In this document: piece by piece, positions 13,087 through 25,922 of the stretch
How the letters are laid out: each line of letters begins with the position of its first letter
How positions within the stretch are numbered: the first letter of the stretch is position 1
The notes under the pieces: model-generated
Databases searched by the model: none
Seen by the model: the letters and a program-made list of their open reading frames with translations, nothing else
What the model was told of the DNA's origin: nothing
Program-made: the position numbers and the translations under genes
Assembly (NCBI GenBank): GCA_000467715.1
Contig: AJFK01001076.1
Span: 1-64,000, forward strand
DNA from: Hysterium pulicare CBS 123377
Taxonomy: Eukaryota; Ascomycota; Dothideomycetes; Hysteriales; Hysteriaceae
DNA: 64,000 bases
Direction: 5' to 3'

Positions 13087-13390
13087 ATGGCTTACCGAAA
13101 GTCCGTGAGTCTTTCTATTAGTAAGTGGTGCTGTAGTTAATTGTAGATTAACCGGGAATTTTGGGAGCGTCTGAAGTTTATCTTTTTCGCTCTCAGTCCC
13201 GCCTCTCAAAAAATCCATCGATCAGATCTTGGTCGAAGTCCCAAATCTCACCGCCCTTTTGATATTTCTTTCCAGATACCCTGCTCTTCATATCCAACCA
13301 ACGGATGTGCACGAGCCGAAATGCAGGAACCAGGTCATTACCACATTTCTCCCCATCTCTTTGGAGATTTCGGTACGCGCGGACGATTGA
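13087..13390 (+). CDS. Possible small spliced gene, 75 aa
   Basis: This was inferred by hand. Exon 1 (13087-13120) ends at a perfect GTAAGT donor and exon 2 (13197-13390) follows a TTTTTCGCTCTCAG acceptor. A GATTAACC branch-like word lies between them. The joined frame reads MAYRKSVSLSI, then PPLKKSIDQILVEVPNLT, and ends ISVRADD. A second splice choice, using the GTGAGT at 13105 and the TTTCCAG ending at 13275, gives a different 60-residue frame ending IDQDKQ. I do not recognise either product. A TATA box lies about 230 bases upstream. The absence of a long single-exon frame and the two competing models keep confidence low; it may be a non-coding transcript. Confidence 0.33.
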
Positions 13391-13656
13391 TTAGATTCCC
13401 GACGTTTACTTTAAGTTGCATTGACCAGGATAAACAGTGATGATGAATCCCGGGAACTCGATTAAGCTTCTTAATTCAAACCGGTTAATATAACAGTTCA
13501 TGCACATTCAGGCGAAATATTCTCCGCATCCAGGAACGAACATGGTGATGTGGAACAATGTTTTCGACTTGTTTTAAAACGGCCATGCCCAATGCTCTGA
13601 CTTTCTCCGACGCGTATCGAGATCTCGGCGGATCAAAGTGGGATTAAAAGAACAAG

Positions 13657-15476
13657 ATGCGTTTCCGGGACCCCCTCTGCAAAGGACTCCTTCTCATCGC
13701 TAGCAGCAATGCAGCTTTGGCTGTTGGCACTCTCGTTGATGTAGGATACTCGAAATACCAAGGCGTGGTGGTAGGCGATGGAACTACAAAATGGTTGGGG
13801 ATACGGTACGCAGCGCCGCCTTTAGGAGAGTTGCGCTTTACAGCTCCCCAAGATCCTTCCGATACTGAAGAAGTACAAGATGCCTCAAAGGTAGAGTACA
13901 AATGAAAACATGCACAGCTCCCACTGAAGAGTCTCTAATCTCGCACACTAGTTTAAACCAATCTGCCTCCCTCAGCAACCAACCGACTGGACAATGAAGC
14001 CGAACTCACGCTTCACACTATCAGAAGACTGTCTCTTCCTAAATATATGGGCGCCCTCGAACGCGACCATTGATTCCAAGCTCCCGGTCATGTTTTTCAT
14101 TCAAGGTGGGGGTTTCACTTCCAACTCCAACATGAACTTCAACGGGAGTGATTTGGCCAGAGAGGGCAACATGATCGTGGTCGAAATCAACTACCGCGTC
14201 GGCCCGTACGGCTTTCTGCAAAGCCAGGAGGTCAGAGATAAGGGAAGTTTGAATAACGGAATCAAGGACCAGATTAAAGCTTTGCAGTGGGTGCAGTCGC
14301 ATATCGGAAAGGTAAATTCCTAACTCCAATCTTTCGCTGCTTGGATTCTTGATACCTGACGAAGTCCAGTTCGGAGGTGACAAGCAACACGTAGTCTTGA
14401 ACGGCGATAGTGCCGGCGCATCGTCAATCGTAATCCTAATGGCGGCCCACAATGGTCGAGGCCAGGCTTTATTCCGAGGTGCCATATCAGAGTCCGCCTC
14501 AGTAGCAACTCTTCGTACCATGGAGCAAGGACAAGAACAATACAATTGCCTTGTTAAAGCAACCAGTTGCTCCACCTCAAACAACACTCTTTCCTGTCTC
14601 CGCTCCGTAAACGCAACTCGTCTCCAAACTACGACATGCTGGTTCAACCCGCACCTCGACGATGATCTACTTACTGACTCGACCTTCAGTCTCTTCGAAG
14701 CAGGCAAATACCGCAAAGTCCCCACAATCTTCGGCTCTTGTACAGACGAAGGAACCAAATCGGCGCCCCAAGATACGAACACTGTCGGCGACGCGAATAA
14801 ATACTTCCTAAATCAAGCACCTTCATTAAGCAATGCCTCACTCTCAATTCTCGACGCGCTGTATATAAACCAGACGGCCCCAACTTTTCCATCTTCAGGC
14901 CGGCTATGGCGCCAAACAAGCAACGCGATGGGCGATATCCGCTCCCACTGCATCGACAACATCTACCAAAGCATCTTAGCCGGAGATGGCGTCCCAACCT
15001 GGAATTACCATTTCGGAGTCCTGGATCCCGAGCAAGAGGCGAAAGGGTTCGGTGCTTATCATACTGTCGAAATGAATGCAGTGTGGGGTCCTAACAATAC
15101 CGATGGGTCGCCGCCGAAATCATACTTCACTTCCAACGCACCTATCGTGCCCGTGGTAAGGTCTTACTGGATAAGTTTCGTCAAGAATCTAGATCCTAAT
15201 ACGGGTCGAGCGGCTGGGACACCGACTTGGGCGCAGTGGTCGGAGAAAAGAGAGCGGATGCTGTTCCAGACGAACAATACGAGGATGGAGAAGATGTCTG
15301 ATAAGCAGGCTGCAAGATGTGCGGTTGTGGACCCGATGATTAGAGTGCTCGAACTGCCGGCGTTGAAGGGCATGTTGACAGAGTTGAATGCAACATTAGC
15401 TGCTCAAGTCAATGGAGCTAGTTCTAGTACCAATTTGACAAGAATAGCGATGGTTTGGCATGGAAAGGCTATTTGA
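13657..15476 (+). CDS. Secreted type-B carboxylesterase/lipase, 566 aa
   Basis: Three exons (13657-13890, 13952-14311, 14370-15476) join in phase 0. The N-terminus looks like a signal peptide (LLLIASSNAALAVG). The esterase fold shows the oxyanion-hole glycines in IQGGGF, the nucleophile elbow GDSAGAS, a glutamate in GSCTDEGT and the histidine in GAYHTVEM, which together form the Ser-Glu-His triad of the family. The EDCLFLNIWAP signature is present. Many Asn-X-Ser/Thr sites (NAT, NGS, NNT, NQT, NLT) fit an extracellular glycoprotein. Substrate is unknown; type-B enzymes hydrolyse lipid, cell-wall or xenobiotic esters. It stands alone between unrelated genes. Confidence 0.9.
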
Positions 15477-16038
15477 GATCGGGAATGAGACCAGAAGGGA
15501 ATGAAGAGAGTTGTTAGCGCACTAGAAAGGCTGCCCAGGGAAAAAGGAATATTCAGAATTTCAGAATTGAGAAATTGAGAAATCATGTTACCATTAGCTA
15601 CTTCAGATCTAAGCCTCAGCTAAAAGCCGAGACAATGGCAAAGAAAAAGTAGATATGCAATGTCCATCATCAATCCATTATCTGCGCCACTAATCATGGG
15701 TTGATCTTTATTTGGGTATTCTTCATCGCTGAGGACGCTCTACCAGACGCCAACTGAACTGGACATGATGAACCTGAACCGAAAAAGCATAAAATCCAAA
15801 AAGGAAGAATTCCAGAAGAGCAGAAGTGTGAGTATGCCGTTACATGCCGCGCAATATGCTGTGAATTGCAATGCTCATGTGTTATTGGAATAATCGCCTT
15901 GCGAGCTGGAACCTCCCAGTATTAGGCATAGGCTATCCTGAGGACATTCGCGCAGCAGAAGATTCGTAACTCAAAAAGCAGAGATCGAAAGTACCTACTC
16001 AATTCGTTCCCTTCCATAACTCGTCAAAGAAGCTCCGC
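15477..16038. other. Intergenic between convergent genes
   Basis: This is the 3' flank of the esterase and of the SNF2 ATPase gene. Nothing coding was recognised. Confidence 0.5.
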
Positions 16039-19000
16039 TTACTTGAATAAGCTTCGGAGATCCTCGAGTCTCTGCTTCGCAGCATCAGCCCTGGAAGTCT
16101 TTTCTCTAGCCATTGTCAGGTCTGCCAACGCTTTCTTCTTCCTCTGCAGCTCTAGCATCTTCTCTTCGAAGCTGCCCTCCATGATGAAACGAGTGATCAT
16201 GACTTCACGGCTCTGGCCCAAGCGGTGCACTCGGTCAACTGCCTGAGCTTCTGCGGCCGGGTTGAATTGCGGCTCCATGACGTATGCTCTTGATGCCGTG
16301 GTGAGATTGAGTCCGAGACCGCCGGCAGCGATCGAGACGAGAATGATTGTAGTCCTAGGGTCGTTCGCAAAAGTTTGTAAGGCAACGCCGCGGCTGGTGC
16401 GAGACATACGTCCATCAAGACGGGTGAATTTGAAGTTGGAATTGTTAAGAGCGATTTCAATAAGGTCTAAGTGGGTGGTCCAAGTCGAGAACACGACGCT
16501 GAGACAACGAGTTAGCAAGGCATTTATAGATGGTAGGCTTGTGGCTTACCTCTTGATTGGACGCTCCTCAGGATGCGCATTGCTCCATTCTCGGTCGGCT
16601 TTTAAGCAATCCAGCAGGGCCTTTGTCTTAGAATGGGGACCAGTATATCGATTCATCTTTTTAGCCAGTTTCGGATTCTTACGCATGCGCGCACGCTCTT
16701 TCTCATCTTCCTCCAGTTCATCCCGCTTAAGCTCGTAAAGTGTTGTCCGCTCATGGCTTTCACAGAAAGGGCAGGCGAAGTGGGTGTCATCAATCGTTGA
16801 ATGTAGCATCTGCTGCTGGAAATCTGCTATGCACTTGGGACATAGGATTGAGTAACACTGGGTCATGTAACCTAGCGTATTGCTAAGTTTGTTGTCTTCG
16901 TCGTCAGAATCCTGAGTCTTGTCTCCAATGATGCTCGCAATCTTGCTATCACATTTTCGGCAATTATTGGTGTCGCTCTCCTGCAGTAGGTGTAACATTT
17001 CATAAGCCTGTTTGGAAGTCAAAACAGGTGTGTCTTCTTCCTCCTCATCACCAAGACTAATGGCATTTTCGTAGGAAATGCCCTCCATTGTCTTCATGGC
17101 CTCGTCACTGAGCAATTCAGAGCCATGAGCGCAGATCAGACGAAGATTCAGAATCGCAGTCAGGATGCGAGCATACGCTGTGCCACCAATCTTGTTGCCA
17201 GATGTCACAGCATTGACTTTATTTCTCGAGTCGCTCTCGAACCAGTCGTGAAGTATCTGCTCGTCCTTGGAGAACTTCAAGCGAAGGATACGATCATGCC
17301 TAGGAGGTAGATCTACAAGACCTTGTTTCAGTCGCCGCAGAGTGATGCTACTGACAAGCAGTTGCAGCTTTGGGACAACATCAGGATCAGCGTTCTTGAA
17401 AGGATTCAAGATATACGTGTTGAAGCCAGTTGCGTTATCAAAGGGTTTGATTCGGAGGAACTTGAGTAGAGCACCAAGATCCTCAAGTCTGTTTTGGACA
17501 GGAGTTCCTGTCACAGCCCATCTACGGTGAGCTGCGAGCGAGCATATTGCTTGTGACTGTCTGGTCTTCTGAGTCCTGATGCAGTGCGCCTCGTCTAGGA
17601 CGATGCGGAACCAATTGACTTGTTCCAACGACTTCCCTCGTTTCCACTCGGCTGCAACAGTGCTATATGTCGTCAGGACGAGGTCGAATTTGCAGAGCTC
17701 CTCGGGGTTCTGGATTCTTGCTTGTCCATGGTATATATAATAGCTCAGAGTACCTGCCTTGACATGAGACTTCAGTTGGTCCTCCCAATTTGCAACAGTA
17801 CTGACGGGACAAACAAGCAGAGTTGCCCTGCTGTTTCGAAGGTAAGGTGCGTTTCCTAAATCCTGTTTGAAATATCCATTCGCAGCTTTCAGACTATCAT
17901 TGTCAACAATCAAGGAAAGAATGCTTAAAGTCTTTCCAAGCCCCATTTCATCCGCAAGGATACCGCCAAGTACGGAAGGCGGTCTGTAATGCGACTCACT
18001 GCCCGTGATGACGTTGATGTAAAACTTATCGCCATTCCGTCTGTATTTGACCTGAAAGAGCTGGTCGCCCTTTTCGTCATCGTTGCCTGAGTCCTTTTCT
18101 CGCTCAATCATGAAATGAAGGGCTTGTTTCTGATGAGTTAGCAATGAGGTGACAATGTTTGGACCTTGTTCTCTCTCGGCGAGATCTTCAGTCTCCGCGA
18201 TCGAGTCGAACATTTGCTGCACATCCGTTCTGACTTCTTCAACACTCCTCATCGCATAACTGGCCGAGGGAACATAGCTCGAAGGTCCGCTTCCTTCGGT
18301 CCTATCAAACTCCAGAAGGGATCTTGGATCAACAGGTTGCATTCGATTTGACTGGGGATTGAAGTATTCATAGCGCTCTCGGTCGAAGATGGGATCTTCT
18401 AGTTCTATATTTCTCTTGCGTAGATACCGCCCAATGTCAACCGCATGTTTCCTTGGGCAGTAAAGCTGGACGATAACTGGCATTAGGGTGTGTAGAGGGC
18501 TACCCGGAGGTCCTTCGCCGGGTTCCCTTCTCCGCGACTCGGTGACGGCCTGCCATCGTAGTCGATTGGTGGCGCAAGCATCCATCAAAGGGGCTAAGGC
18601 TTGCGCAGTCCTGAGATCAATACACCCGAATTCGCGGCCTGTAGGATCGAAGACAGGAATGCGGTTGCTCTGGGTACCTAGTCTTCGAAGTCGGACTTTC
18701 GTACGGGGCTGGACGTGTACTGAACCTTGGTACTTGCCCGGTGCCTGCATTGGAGTCTGATATGCTGCGACATACGCACTCTTCACTTTCCCGATGCAGA
18801 CCTCTTGACTTCCGGTGTCCTTGACGAAAATGACCTCATCATCCTCACCTGATAGCTATCAGTCAGTTACTTGGTTGTGTTATATAACAGAGGAGGAACA
18901 TACCCATCGTGAGATCAACAATACTTGGCATGGGCCTTGACTTCGCATCATCACCCTGGGCTTTGTTCAGTTCGAGTCCGCCACCACTCATAGAACTCGA

Positions 19001-19672
19001 ATGAAGGGATTTTTTGCCTTGTAAGTCCTCATAGTCGCGCTTGACGCGCTTTTGGGGTTGGTCGGCACGATCCTGAACGTTATGCATGCGCTCGATGAAT
19101 GAGCCCATGCCTAGACCTGGCGTAGGCTCTGCATCTTCACGGCGTGCTTTCTCGTTACCAGAGACTGTTCGCTTGGAGACCGACCTCGGGTCAAGCAGAG
19201 ACCGAGGATCAAAAGCCTGAGGCTGGGCTTTTGGCAGAACATGCTGGCTAGCTTCGGTTGACTGTGACTCGCCTTCTGAAATCAGTATAGCTTCTGGTTG
19301 TGAAGAGTTTGAGGAACCTGTGTCGCCGGCATCGACATTTGATGACTGAATCAACTGATCGAAAAGAGATTGACTAGGGTCGCCTGAGAAACTTTCTTCG
19401 GAATCTACCTCCATCGACGGCGAAGGCGAAGAAGACCGAGGCGAAGAAGATAGTTGTGTAGCATGAATAGAGTCATGACTAGGATCATGATCATCGACGA
19501 AAGGAGAAATAGACTGCTCCATTTGCGAAGCCGTGTTTATGGTACGCGAAGGTGAAATAGTACGGGAAGAAGAGGAGGAAGATGAAGAAGCTGGTCTTGA
19601 GATTGAAGAAAGCGGCGTAGTACCTCTGGACTTCCGGGCGCCTTTAGGGTTTAGAAGGAACGCAGGATCCAT
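16039..19672 (-). CDS. SNF2-family ATPase, RAD5/HLTF-like, 1175 aa
   Basis: Three exons (19672-18904, 18848-16550, 16498-16039) keep one frame. The first 256 residues are a serine-rich disordered leader. A HIRAN-like region follows (KVRLRRLGTQSNRIPVF onward). The ATPase core shows motif I DEMGLGKT near residue 555, motif II LDEAHCI near 671 and motif III TGTPVQNR. A degenerate RING-like Cys cluster starts near residue 883 (NCRKC, LCPKC, CPFC). The C-terminal helicase lobe ends with VDRVHRLGQSREVMI. This order (HIRAN-like, split ATPase with a RING insert) is that of Rad5/HLTF proteins, which act in DNA damage tolerance. Orthology to Rad5 itself is not certain. The ATG at 19672 is the only one in a frame that stays open about 96 codons further upstream. 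Confidence 0.88.
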
Positions 19673-20247
19673 CCTGAGTTTTTCGAATTTATCCAAAATA
19701 CTCGAGTGTTTATTTGAAGAGGGTGAAGTCGTCGCAGCAACCGATATTTTTATCGGAGGTGGACGTGGTGAAAGCTGTCTCGAGGCAAATCGGCATCTTA
19801 CGCGGAGCAAGTGAAGGTCACGTAAGTGAGGTAGAGCCCGCGACGACGACCAAGCGAAATACGTGAAGCTAATAGCAGTATTACTTGGAAATCGTTGTGG
19901 TTCTTTGCTGTGGTAAAATCGTTGTAGATGCCTTCGGAGGTGAGTCGTCGTGACAATCACACTAAGTTACCACGCCACTGAAGTTCTGGGTTCGTGGCTC
20001 AGTCATCTGTGTGTCCGTGCGTGTTATCATTAACTGTGTCACCACTTCAGAGTGAAATTCGATTCGACTGATCGCGCGAATTTAAGAGTATTTATACAGC
20101 CAATGATGTTCTAATCCATGTTCCGAGTGGCTCCAAATTACAGAAAATGTTCCATCAGAACGCCGATCCCAATGCTGCCAGCGCTGCGGATGCTATGCAA
20201 AAACCTACGCATCTAAATGACATCTCATGCCAGCAACATGTTCCCCC
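19673..20247. other. Upstream region with in-frame open extension (to about 19960)
   Basis: About 96 codons upstream of the SNF2 gene's ATG are open in the same frame but contain no ATG. The rest is the 3' flank of LSB6. No separate gene was recognised. Confidence 0.45.
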
Positions 20248-22635
20248 CTAACACCAGGTGAACACAGGGTTTTTGCTTTTCACCATTTCTAACCGTTCGA
20301 CAATAACACATTTCTGATTCCCTTCCAAGTCTTCGTTGGCCGCATAGCCAAGATCACCCTCAAGGTCATCATCGCCAGCTAATAGAGGATTGGTACTGAA
20401 ACGCGTAGAATAGGAAAATCTTCTTCGGTGATCAGCATCTCCGCGATGCCGCCGGAAAGTGCGCGGCTCGTCGTAGCTCATCCGAGCTCTGTGATTTGGT
20501 CGACCGTTACTCATTGGGGTTGGAGAGTCTCTGACCGCACGTGAAGTCCATGAGACTGCCTGAACAGTCGCTGGAGAAACCGGCTCTCCTGTGCTATCTA
20601 CACTTTGCCTAACGTCTATCGAGCTCGACTCACGTGAGAGATTGAAACGGTTGCTATTGGCTAAGTCCAAGGGAGGCGATGCCATTAGGAGATCTCCTTG
20701 GGGGTTTTGAGGTGGTGTAGACACTGCCGTGATATCCATCTCTTCGTGCTCGGCACTGGGCCTAGCTTTATCGCTCTTTCGGCGCAACTCCGCCGAGGGG
20801 ACGCGGAGCGGAACGGCAATCGGAATATTTACCAGGTCATCCCATACGCACACTCGAGCCCTTCGCGTGAGTTCTAAAGGGCCATGGTCAGGTGTCTTCA
20901 GCGTTTCTACAACGTTCCAGGCTTGACCTTTCATAACCGCAATTTGCCTGATATACATCCTCTCCTTGAAATCCGCATCCAGTGTGAAACATTTTCGAAG
21001 TGCTAATTGTGTGTCACTCCACCATTGCTTCGATGTGAGTAGAGGAAGGAAATGTCGCCGCGTAGCTTCCGAGAATGGTTGACCGATCAGGGAGACAGGA
21101 AGGAATAACCAGCCAAAAGGATAGCTTCGCCACTGGCAAAAGGGTTAACTCTCAACGGGGGCTTATCAGAGAGTAAGTGAACTTACAGCATCAGGGTGCT
21201 TCCACGGCCATGAAAGACTGTTGTCGATCGCTCCAATGGATATTGTAGGGGTAGGGGCATGATTCATTGGTGTGGTTGATCGACTGGTAGCTGTCATTGG
21301 TTCTTGGCGTTTGTACGGATCAGACTCTGACATTGACTGCCTTGTATAATCACTTGGCTCATTTGTTCCATCGACTACCCCGTTCATCTTTGGGGGTTCT
21401 GCAACGATGCTGGCCTCTTGGGTTTTCTGATCGAGCCTTATCATCCAGTTGTCCAACCCTCTATCGGTGTTTCGCATGATGTAGTCTAGAATCACAAGTT
21501 TTTCAAGTTGCTCGCGGAATGACTGTTGCAAAGCATCCGTCCAAAAGACCTTTCTACGCTGAGATTCGTCGGCGGCATTCAAGTGTGATTCTTCATCCTC
21601 GTCCTCAGATTGGGTTCCACTAGGTCGGCATTCTTCAGCCCACCTGCGTTTCTTCTTTCGTGATGCGTTGTCCGTCCTAAGACCGGAGTTATGCTGATCG
21701 GGCCAAGGGTGTTCCTTTAAGAAGATGTTTGCGTCTTTGTACCCTTTAAGAAAAACTTGGAAACTCCCTATCTTTTCCGGGAAAGGTTTCTTCCTACGAT
21801 AATATGCTCGCCTATCCCAAAAGTCGTAATGGAAAGATTTGGAGGATAAAGAAACGATGTCAGTGTAAGGGACGAGGTTCGTGCGTAGTTGGGTATCAAG
21901 GACATAAGCTGCGGCTTCGGAAACATAACTGAGGTTGGGAATGAGACAGGCTCGTCCAAAGAAGAAGGGAAACAGATTCCGGTGTATCCATTTAGTCCAC
22001 TTTGGGTTCCGGGAGGCATAAGGCTCCTCGTCTTTTGGTTTGAAGACTCCCACCACCTTGCCGTGGGTATTCCTTGCAAAGTAGCTCCCTGAGCTGCCTT
22101 GAGTGATTAGTTTTGGATGTGTACCCAGCTCAATAGCTACCCTGACGCTTTCAACAATGTCATCGAATTGTAGCTTTGTCATTCGATCCGAAGAGCCCTC
22201 CCAATCGAAGGTGAGCGTCTCTGCTGTTGCCGGCCTGACCCACTCCGGAGCCTGAAAGACGGAATGATGTATCTCCAGTTGCTCTTCCTGAGGCTTGCCC
22301 TTTGATTTCCGTATCTTAAACTTTTGTGCAATCTCGTCGGCCCACCTTTCCAACCTCGCGTTTATGGCCTTAATATCAACGCCAGAGTTGGTTCGGTGTC
22401 GCCGATTCGACGGCCCACTTTTTCGAAGTGTAGGAGAAGATGCGCCGGGCGCGCCAGGAGCTTGCATGCGGGAATGCTTCTTTGGTTGGATTGGGGCATA
22501 TTGAGGAGTTGATAGGGAGTTCTGCCGATTGTGGTATGCTTCATCCTCTGACTCTTCTTGGTCATCTCCTTCTTCTTCTTCTTCAGCTTGGGCTATTCGC
22601 GCATACCCAGACGTAGGTGGACGTCGGCCAGGCAT
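20248..22635 (-). CDS. LSB6: Type II phosphatidylinositol 4-kinase
   Basis: Two exons (22635-21187, 21132-20248) give 777 residues. The enzyme makes PtdIns4P on endosomal, vacuolar and plasma membranes. The PI3/4-kinase fold begins with a glycine-rich loop (TQGSSGSYFARN) and the ATP-binding VVGVFKPKDEEPYA. The catalytic segment RNTDRGLDNWMI lies near residue 390, and the activation region resumes after a serine-rich insert at SLSWPWKHP. The N-terminal 110 residues are disordered and acidic (EEEEEGDDQEESEDEA). The long C-terminal tail after the kinase fold is Ser/Arg-rich and without a known domain. It ends CVIVERLEMVKSKNPVFTWC. The CCPC palmitoylation motif of animal PI4KII is not seen. Confidence 0.93.
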
Positions 22636-22937
22636 TGCGTGGTGGTTGTGGAAATTTACAGAAATGTTTTGGAAGGATGCCTTTCATGATGACGGAGGTG
22701 CAAGCTCAGGGTTCAGATCGGCAGCCGTCAGCCACAGTACGCTTACGTGAAACAGCGACGGATCACCGCATGTTTAGGACGCACATTTATCATTATAATA
22801 TCGGGATTTTGCAGGTGGGAAATTATTCTGTTCTACTGGGTATCACTTAATGTATATCTCTACTACTGGGCGTCGTTCAATACTCGGATCATTCGACGGA
22901 AAACCAAGCCAACATGGCTTCATACACACAATGGCTT

Positions 22938-24303
22938 TCAAAAACTATCGTCCAATTCATGATTCCGCCTCACAACGCTAGGGCTCTCCTCTTCCTCCGC
23001 TTCAAAGTCATCGGTAATGTCGCCTCCAGCAGTAAGGAGTAGATCCTCGACAATTCGTTTACTCGCTTCGCGGGCTGCGAGTCCTATTAGTATTTGACGA
23101 CTACGCTCAAACCAATCTTTCTTACCGGGGGTTTGTAATAGCCTGCTTTGCGGGATATGAAATTGCATAGTTTTGGGTGGACTAAAGTCTTGCCCATCTT
23201 CTTCCTCTTCGCTATCACTATCCCAAACGCCCTTCGTTCCAATATCTAGAGCTCGACTTGCTGCACTTTTTCCGGGCGTCCGTTGCACACTCACTCCGGG
23301 TGTTCTTGGTCCTTTCAATGGAGAAGAGAATATATCGGCGCGCAACTGAGGCGCGGGTGAAGACGGGGGAGAAGAGTCCTCGGCCCATCGTGGTACTGTA
23401 GTACGAGATCGGGTGGATGTTCCGGGTGTGAAGCCCACAGATGGCTTCTGCTTGCGCCCAGTATGTGGTGTCGCTGCGATACGATATGTTTTATCAAGCA
23501 TTCGATGCAATAATGGGTCCGCGTTTGCCGTTGAAGCGCCGGCCTTTTTCTGAGTTGTAGGAGGAACAAAGGGCGATGATTCCGGCGTCATACTCATGTC
23601 GGGAAGCGCTTGAGACTTTCCAGGTGTTGTTGGATTAAGTCCAGGAGACTTAGTTCCTCCCTGTATTTCACGCTTGAGAGCTTCGTAGGGAGACGGGTAC
23701 TCTGCGAATGTAGCCCCCGTCTTACCACCGGTGTGTGGTGCACGTGGAGTGCTATGTGCATGCGCTAGAGAAGGCGAGTCGAGTGCAGACGTCTCGTCCA
23801 GATCTTCGTCGGTGTGGGAGGATCGAGGTTTCGGAGGTGTCACCGTTGCGCCAGTGACCGTATCCTCAGCAGTAGTTTCATCGTAGCCCTGAGATGCTTG
23901 AGTTTCATCATGTATAGCAGAGTCATCTACGGCCTGTTCTTCGTAGCCAGAGAGGGACACATTGGCGCTGGCTTCGAAGAATTGCTTCCAGAACTATGGA
24001 ATGAGGGGTCAGACAAATTTTGAGAACAGAGACACAGAGCTGTGTAGACCTTGGAGCCCTCCCATACTGCCTCAGAATGCTTCCCATACTGTTCGACAAT
24101 CGGTAGTATACTAGTTGTTACAATGCGATGCGCTCGGCTGAAGTTATGGTCGATTTCTTAAAACAGTCAACAACGCGCGTCCAATAATTGGGATGAGGGG
24201 TGTTTACAGTACCTTGCAGTGTCAAAGTAATGGACTGCTCTAGCTTCTCCAATTCCTCAGTCAGAGTTAAATTCCGTGAAGGTGCAATGCTTTGACGAGA
24301 CAT
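22938..24303 (-). CDS. ASK1: DASH complex subunit Ask1
   Basis: Three exons (24303-24213, 24156-24050, 23993-22938) give 417 residues. The N-terminal domain (LTLTEELEKLEQSITLTLQ, then IDHNFSRAHRIVTTSILP) is the conserved Ask1 helix pair. The remaining 300 residues are disordered and hold many SP/TP sites (for example TPPKPRSS, NPTTPGKS, RTPGVSVQRTPGKS), as expected for a target of cyclin-dependent and Aurora-type kinases. The DASH/Dam1 ring couples kinetochores to microtubule plus ends; it is a fungal complex. Two short introns lie inside the conserved N-terminus. It is divergent from the SDR gene. Confidence 0.9.
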
Positions 24304-24839
24304 GGTTGGTGTGTTGATTTGGTGGTGTCAATTCAAGTGTGCAGCAGGGTCGACGCGCTGATGGGAAAACGTGGGGCATCCTAAATACGTTAGCGCAGTT
24401 TAGGTTAAGACTTCCTTGAAGGTTGTCAACCTGAATCAAAACGATTGTGAAAGCTGCACGTCTCCCAAACACGACGGTGCTCGCCTCGAACATTTACTGT
24501 CATCGTCCACGCCAGTCCTATATCATTCCCCATCAACGTCGGCTTTCTTTTCTCCGCCGATTGTAGTATCTTGATCAGGTTTAGCAAATCAGACTAATGG
24601 TCTCTAACAAGCATCCGATGTGCATCGTATATTCAGGTACAGAGGGGTAGATGATGCATACTCCGCACTCGGACAAAAGCTTGGTGTTGAGCCATTCGGG
24701 GGAAAGTAACCCGGGTATAAAACATCTTGAGGACTAGTCCCAGCTTCAATTACCGTTCCTTGCTCTGAATCAATACCATCTTTCTCCTTTACTCGCTTGG
24801 TACTCTTGGAAGTATTGACTCGGCCCCGACCACATCGTG
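24304..24839. promoter_or_regulatory. Divergent promoter region ASK1 / SDR
   Basis: The 536 bases between outward-facing starts contain both promoters. No specific site was recognised. Short open frames here have no recognisable content. Confidence 0.5.
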
Positions 24840-25922
24840 ATGGCATCTCGCGCGGTATACAGGAGCTCCTGGCGAGCCACGACCCGAAACTCAACTCTTC
24901 CTCGAGTCACGGCCGTGCAAATGCCGTGGTGGGCAAGGACATATGCAGTTCCTACAATAGACCAACAAAATAAGACAGCAATTGTCACCGGCTCTGCTCG
25001 TGGCCTGTAAGCTATATCCACTGCATTAACTCTGGAAGAAGATATCATGTCTGACCATGCTTCGACAGAGGCAAAGCTATTGCTCTACGGCTTGCCCATG
25101 ATGGCTACAATGTCTGCGTAAACGATATCCAAGCCAACAAGTCTGGAGCAGATGAAGTTGTCTCCGAGATTAAGTCCTTGGGTCGTAACGCTATTTCCTA
25201 CGCCGCCGATGTATCAATTCTTTCGGATGTCCAGAAGCTCGTGGAGACCTCAGTTTCAGAGCTGGGACCATTGAACACGATGATTGCGAATGCGGGAATT
25301 GCTCAAGTCAAACCTCTGCTTGATCTCACCGAGCAGGATCTAAAGCGGATGTTTGAAGTCAACGGTAGGATCCACGATTTGCCCTAAAAGTAGTGGACTA
25401 ATCTACGTGTCTAGTGTATGGAGTCTACAATTGCTACTCCACCGCGGCCAAGCAAATGATCAAGCAGGGCCGTGGTGGAAAGATTCTTGGTGCAGCAAGG
25501 TAAAGTCAACGAATGAACAGACTAGATATGCCATTTGAAAGTCTGACATACCTATTCCTACCAGCATTGTGGCTTTCAAACCATTCGCTCTGCTGTCTCA
25601 TTATTCTGCCAGCAAGTATGCCGTCCGTGGCTTAACTCAGGCGTTTGCCATGGAAATGGCGACTCACAAAATTACTGTTAACGCGTATGCACCGGGCATC
25701 GTTGGCACGGCCATGTGGGATCTCATCGACGAAGAGTTAGGCAAACTTAAAGGCGCCAAGAAAGGCGAGACGATTAAGAAGTACAGCTCAGAGTTGATTG
25801 CGTTGGGCCGAACCAGTGTACCGGAAGACGTCAGTAAGGTCGTATCATTTCTAGCTGGCCCTGATTCTGATTATGTTACTGGCCAAACTATCATAGTCGA
25901 TGGCGGTATAATCTATAACTAA
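24840..25922 (+). CDS. Short-chain dehydrogenase, diacetyl/acetoin reductase-like, 301 aa
   Basis: Four exons (24840-25006, 25069-25364, 25415-25499, 25565-25922) keep one frame. The Rossmann motif TGSARGLG is split by the first intron. NAG (in IANAGIA) and the catalytic YSASK are present. The tail VTGQTIIVDGGI is the usual SDR C-terminus. The segment SIVAFKPFALLSHYSASKYAVRG and the NAYAPGIVGT motif are closest to diacetyl/acetoin reductases (NAD-linked butanediol dehydrogenases), by recollection of the family. About 45 residues precede the Rossmann fold, rich in Arg/Ser/Thr without acids (MASRAVYRSSWRATTRN), which could be a mitochondrial presequence. The substrate is not proved. Confidence 0.85.
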
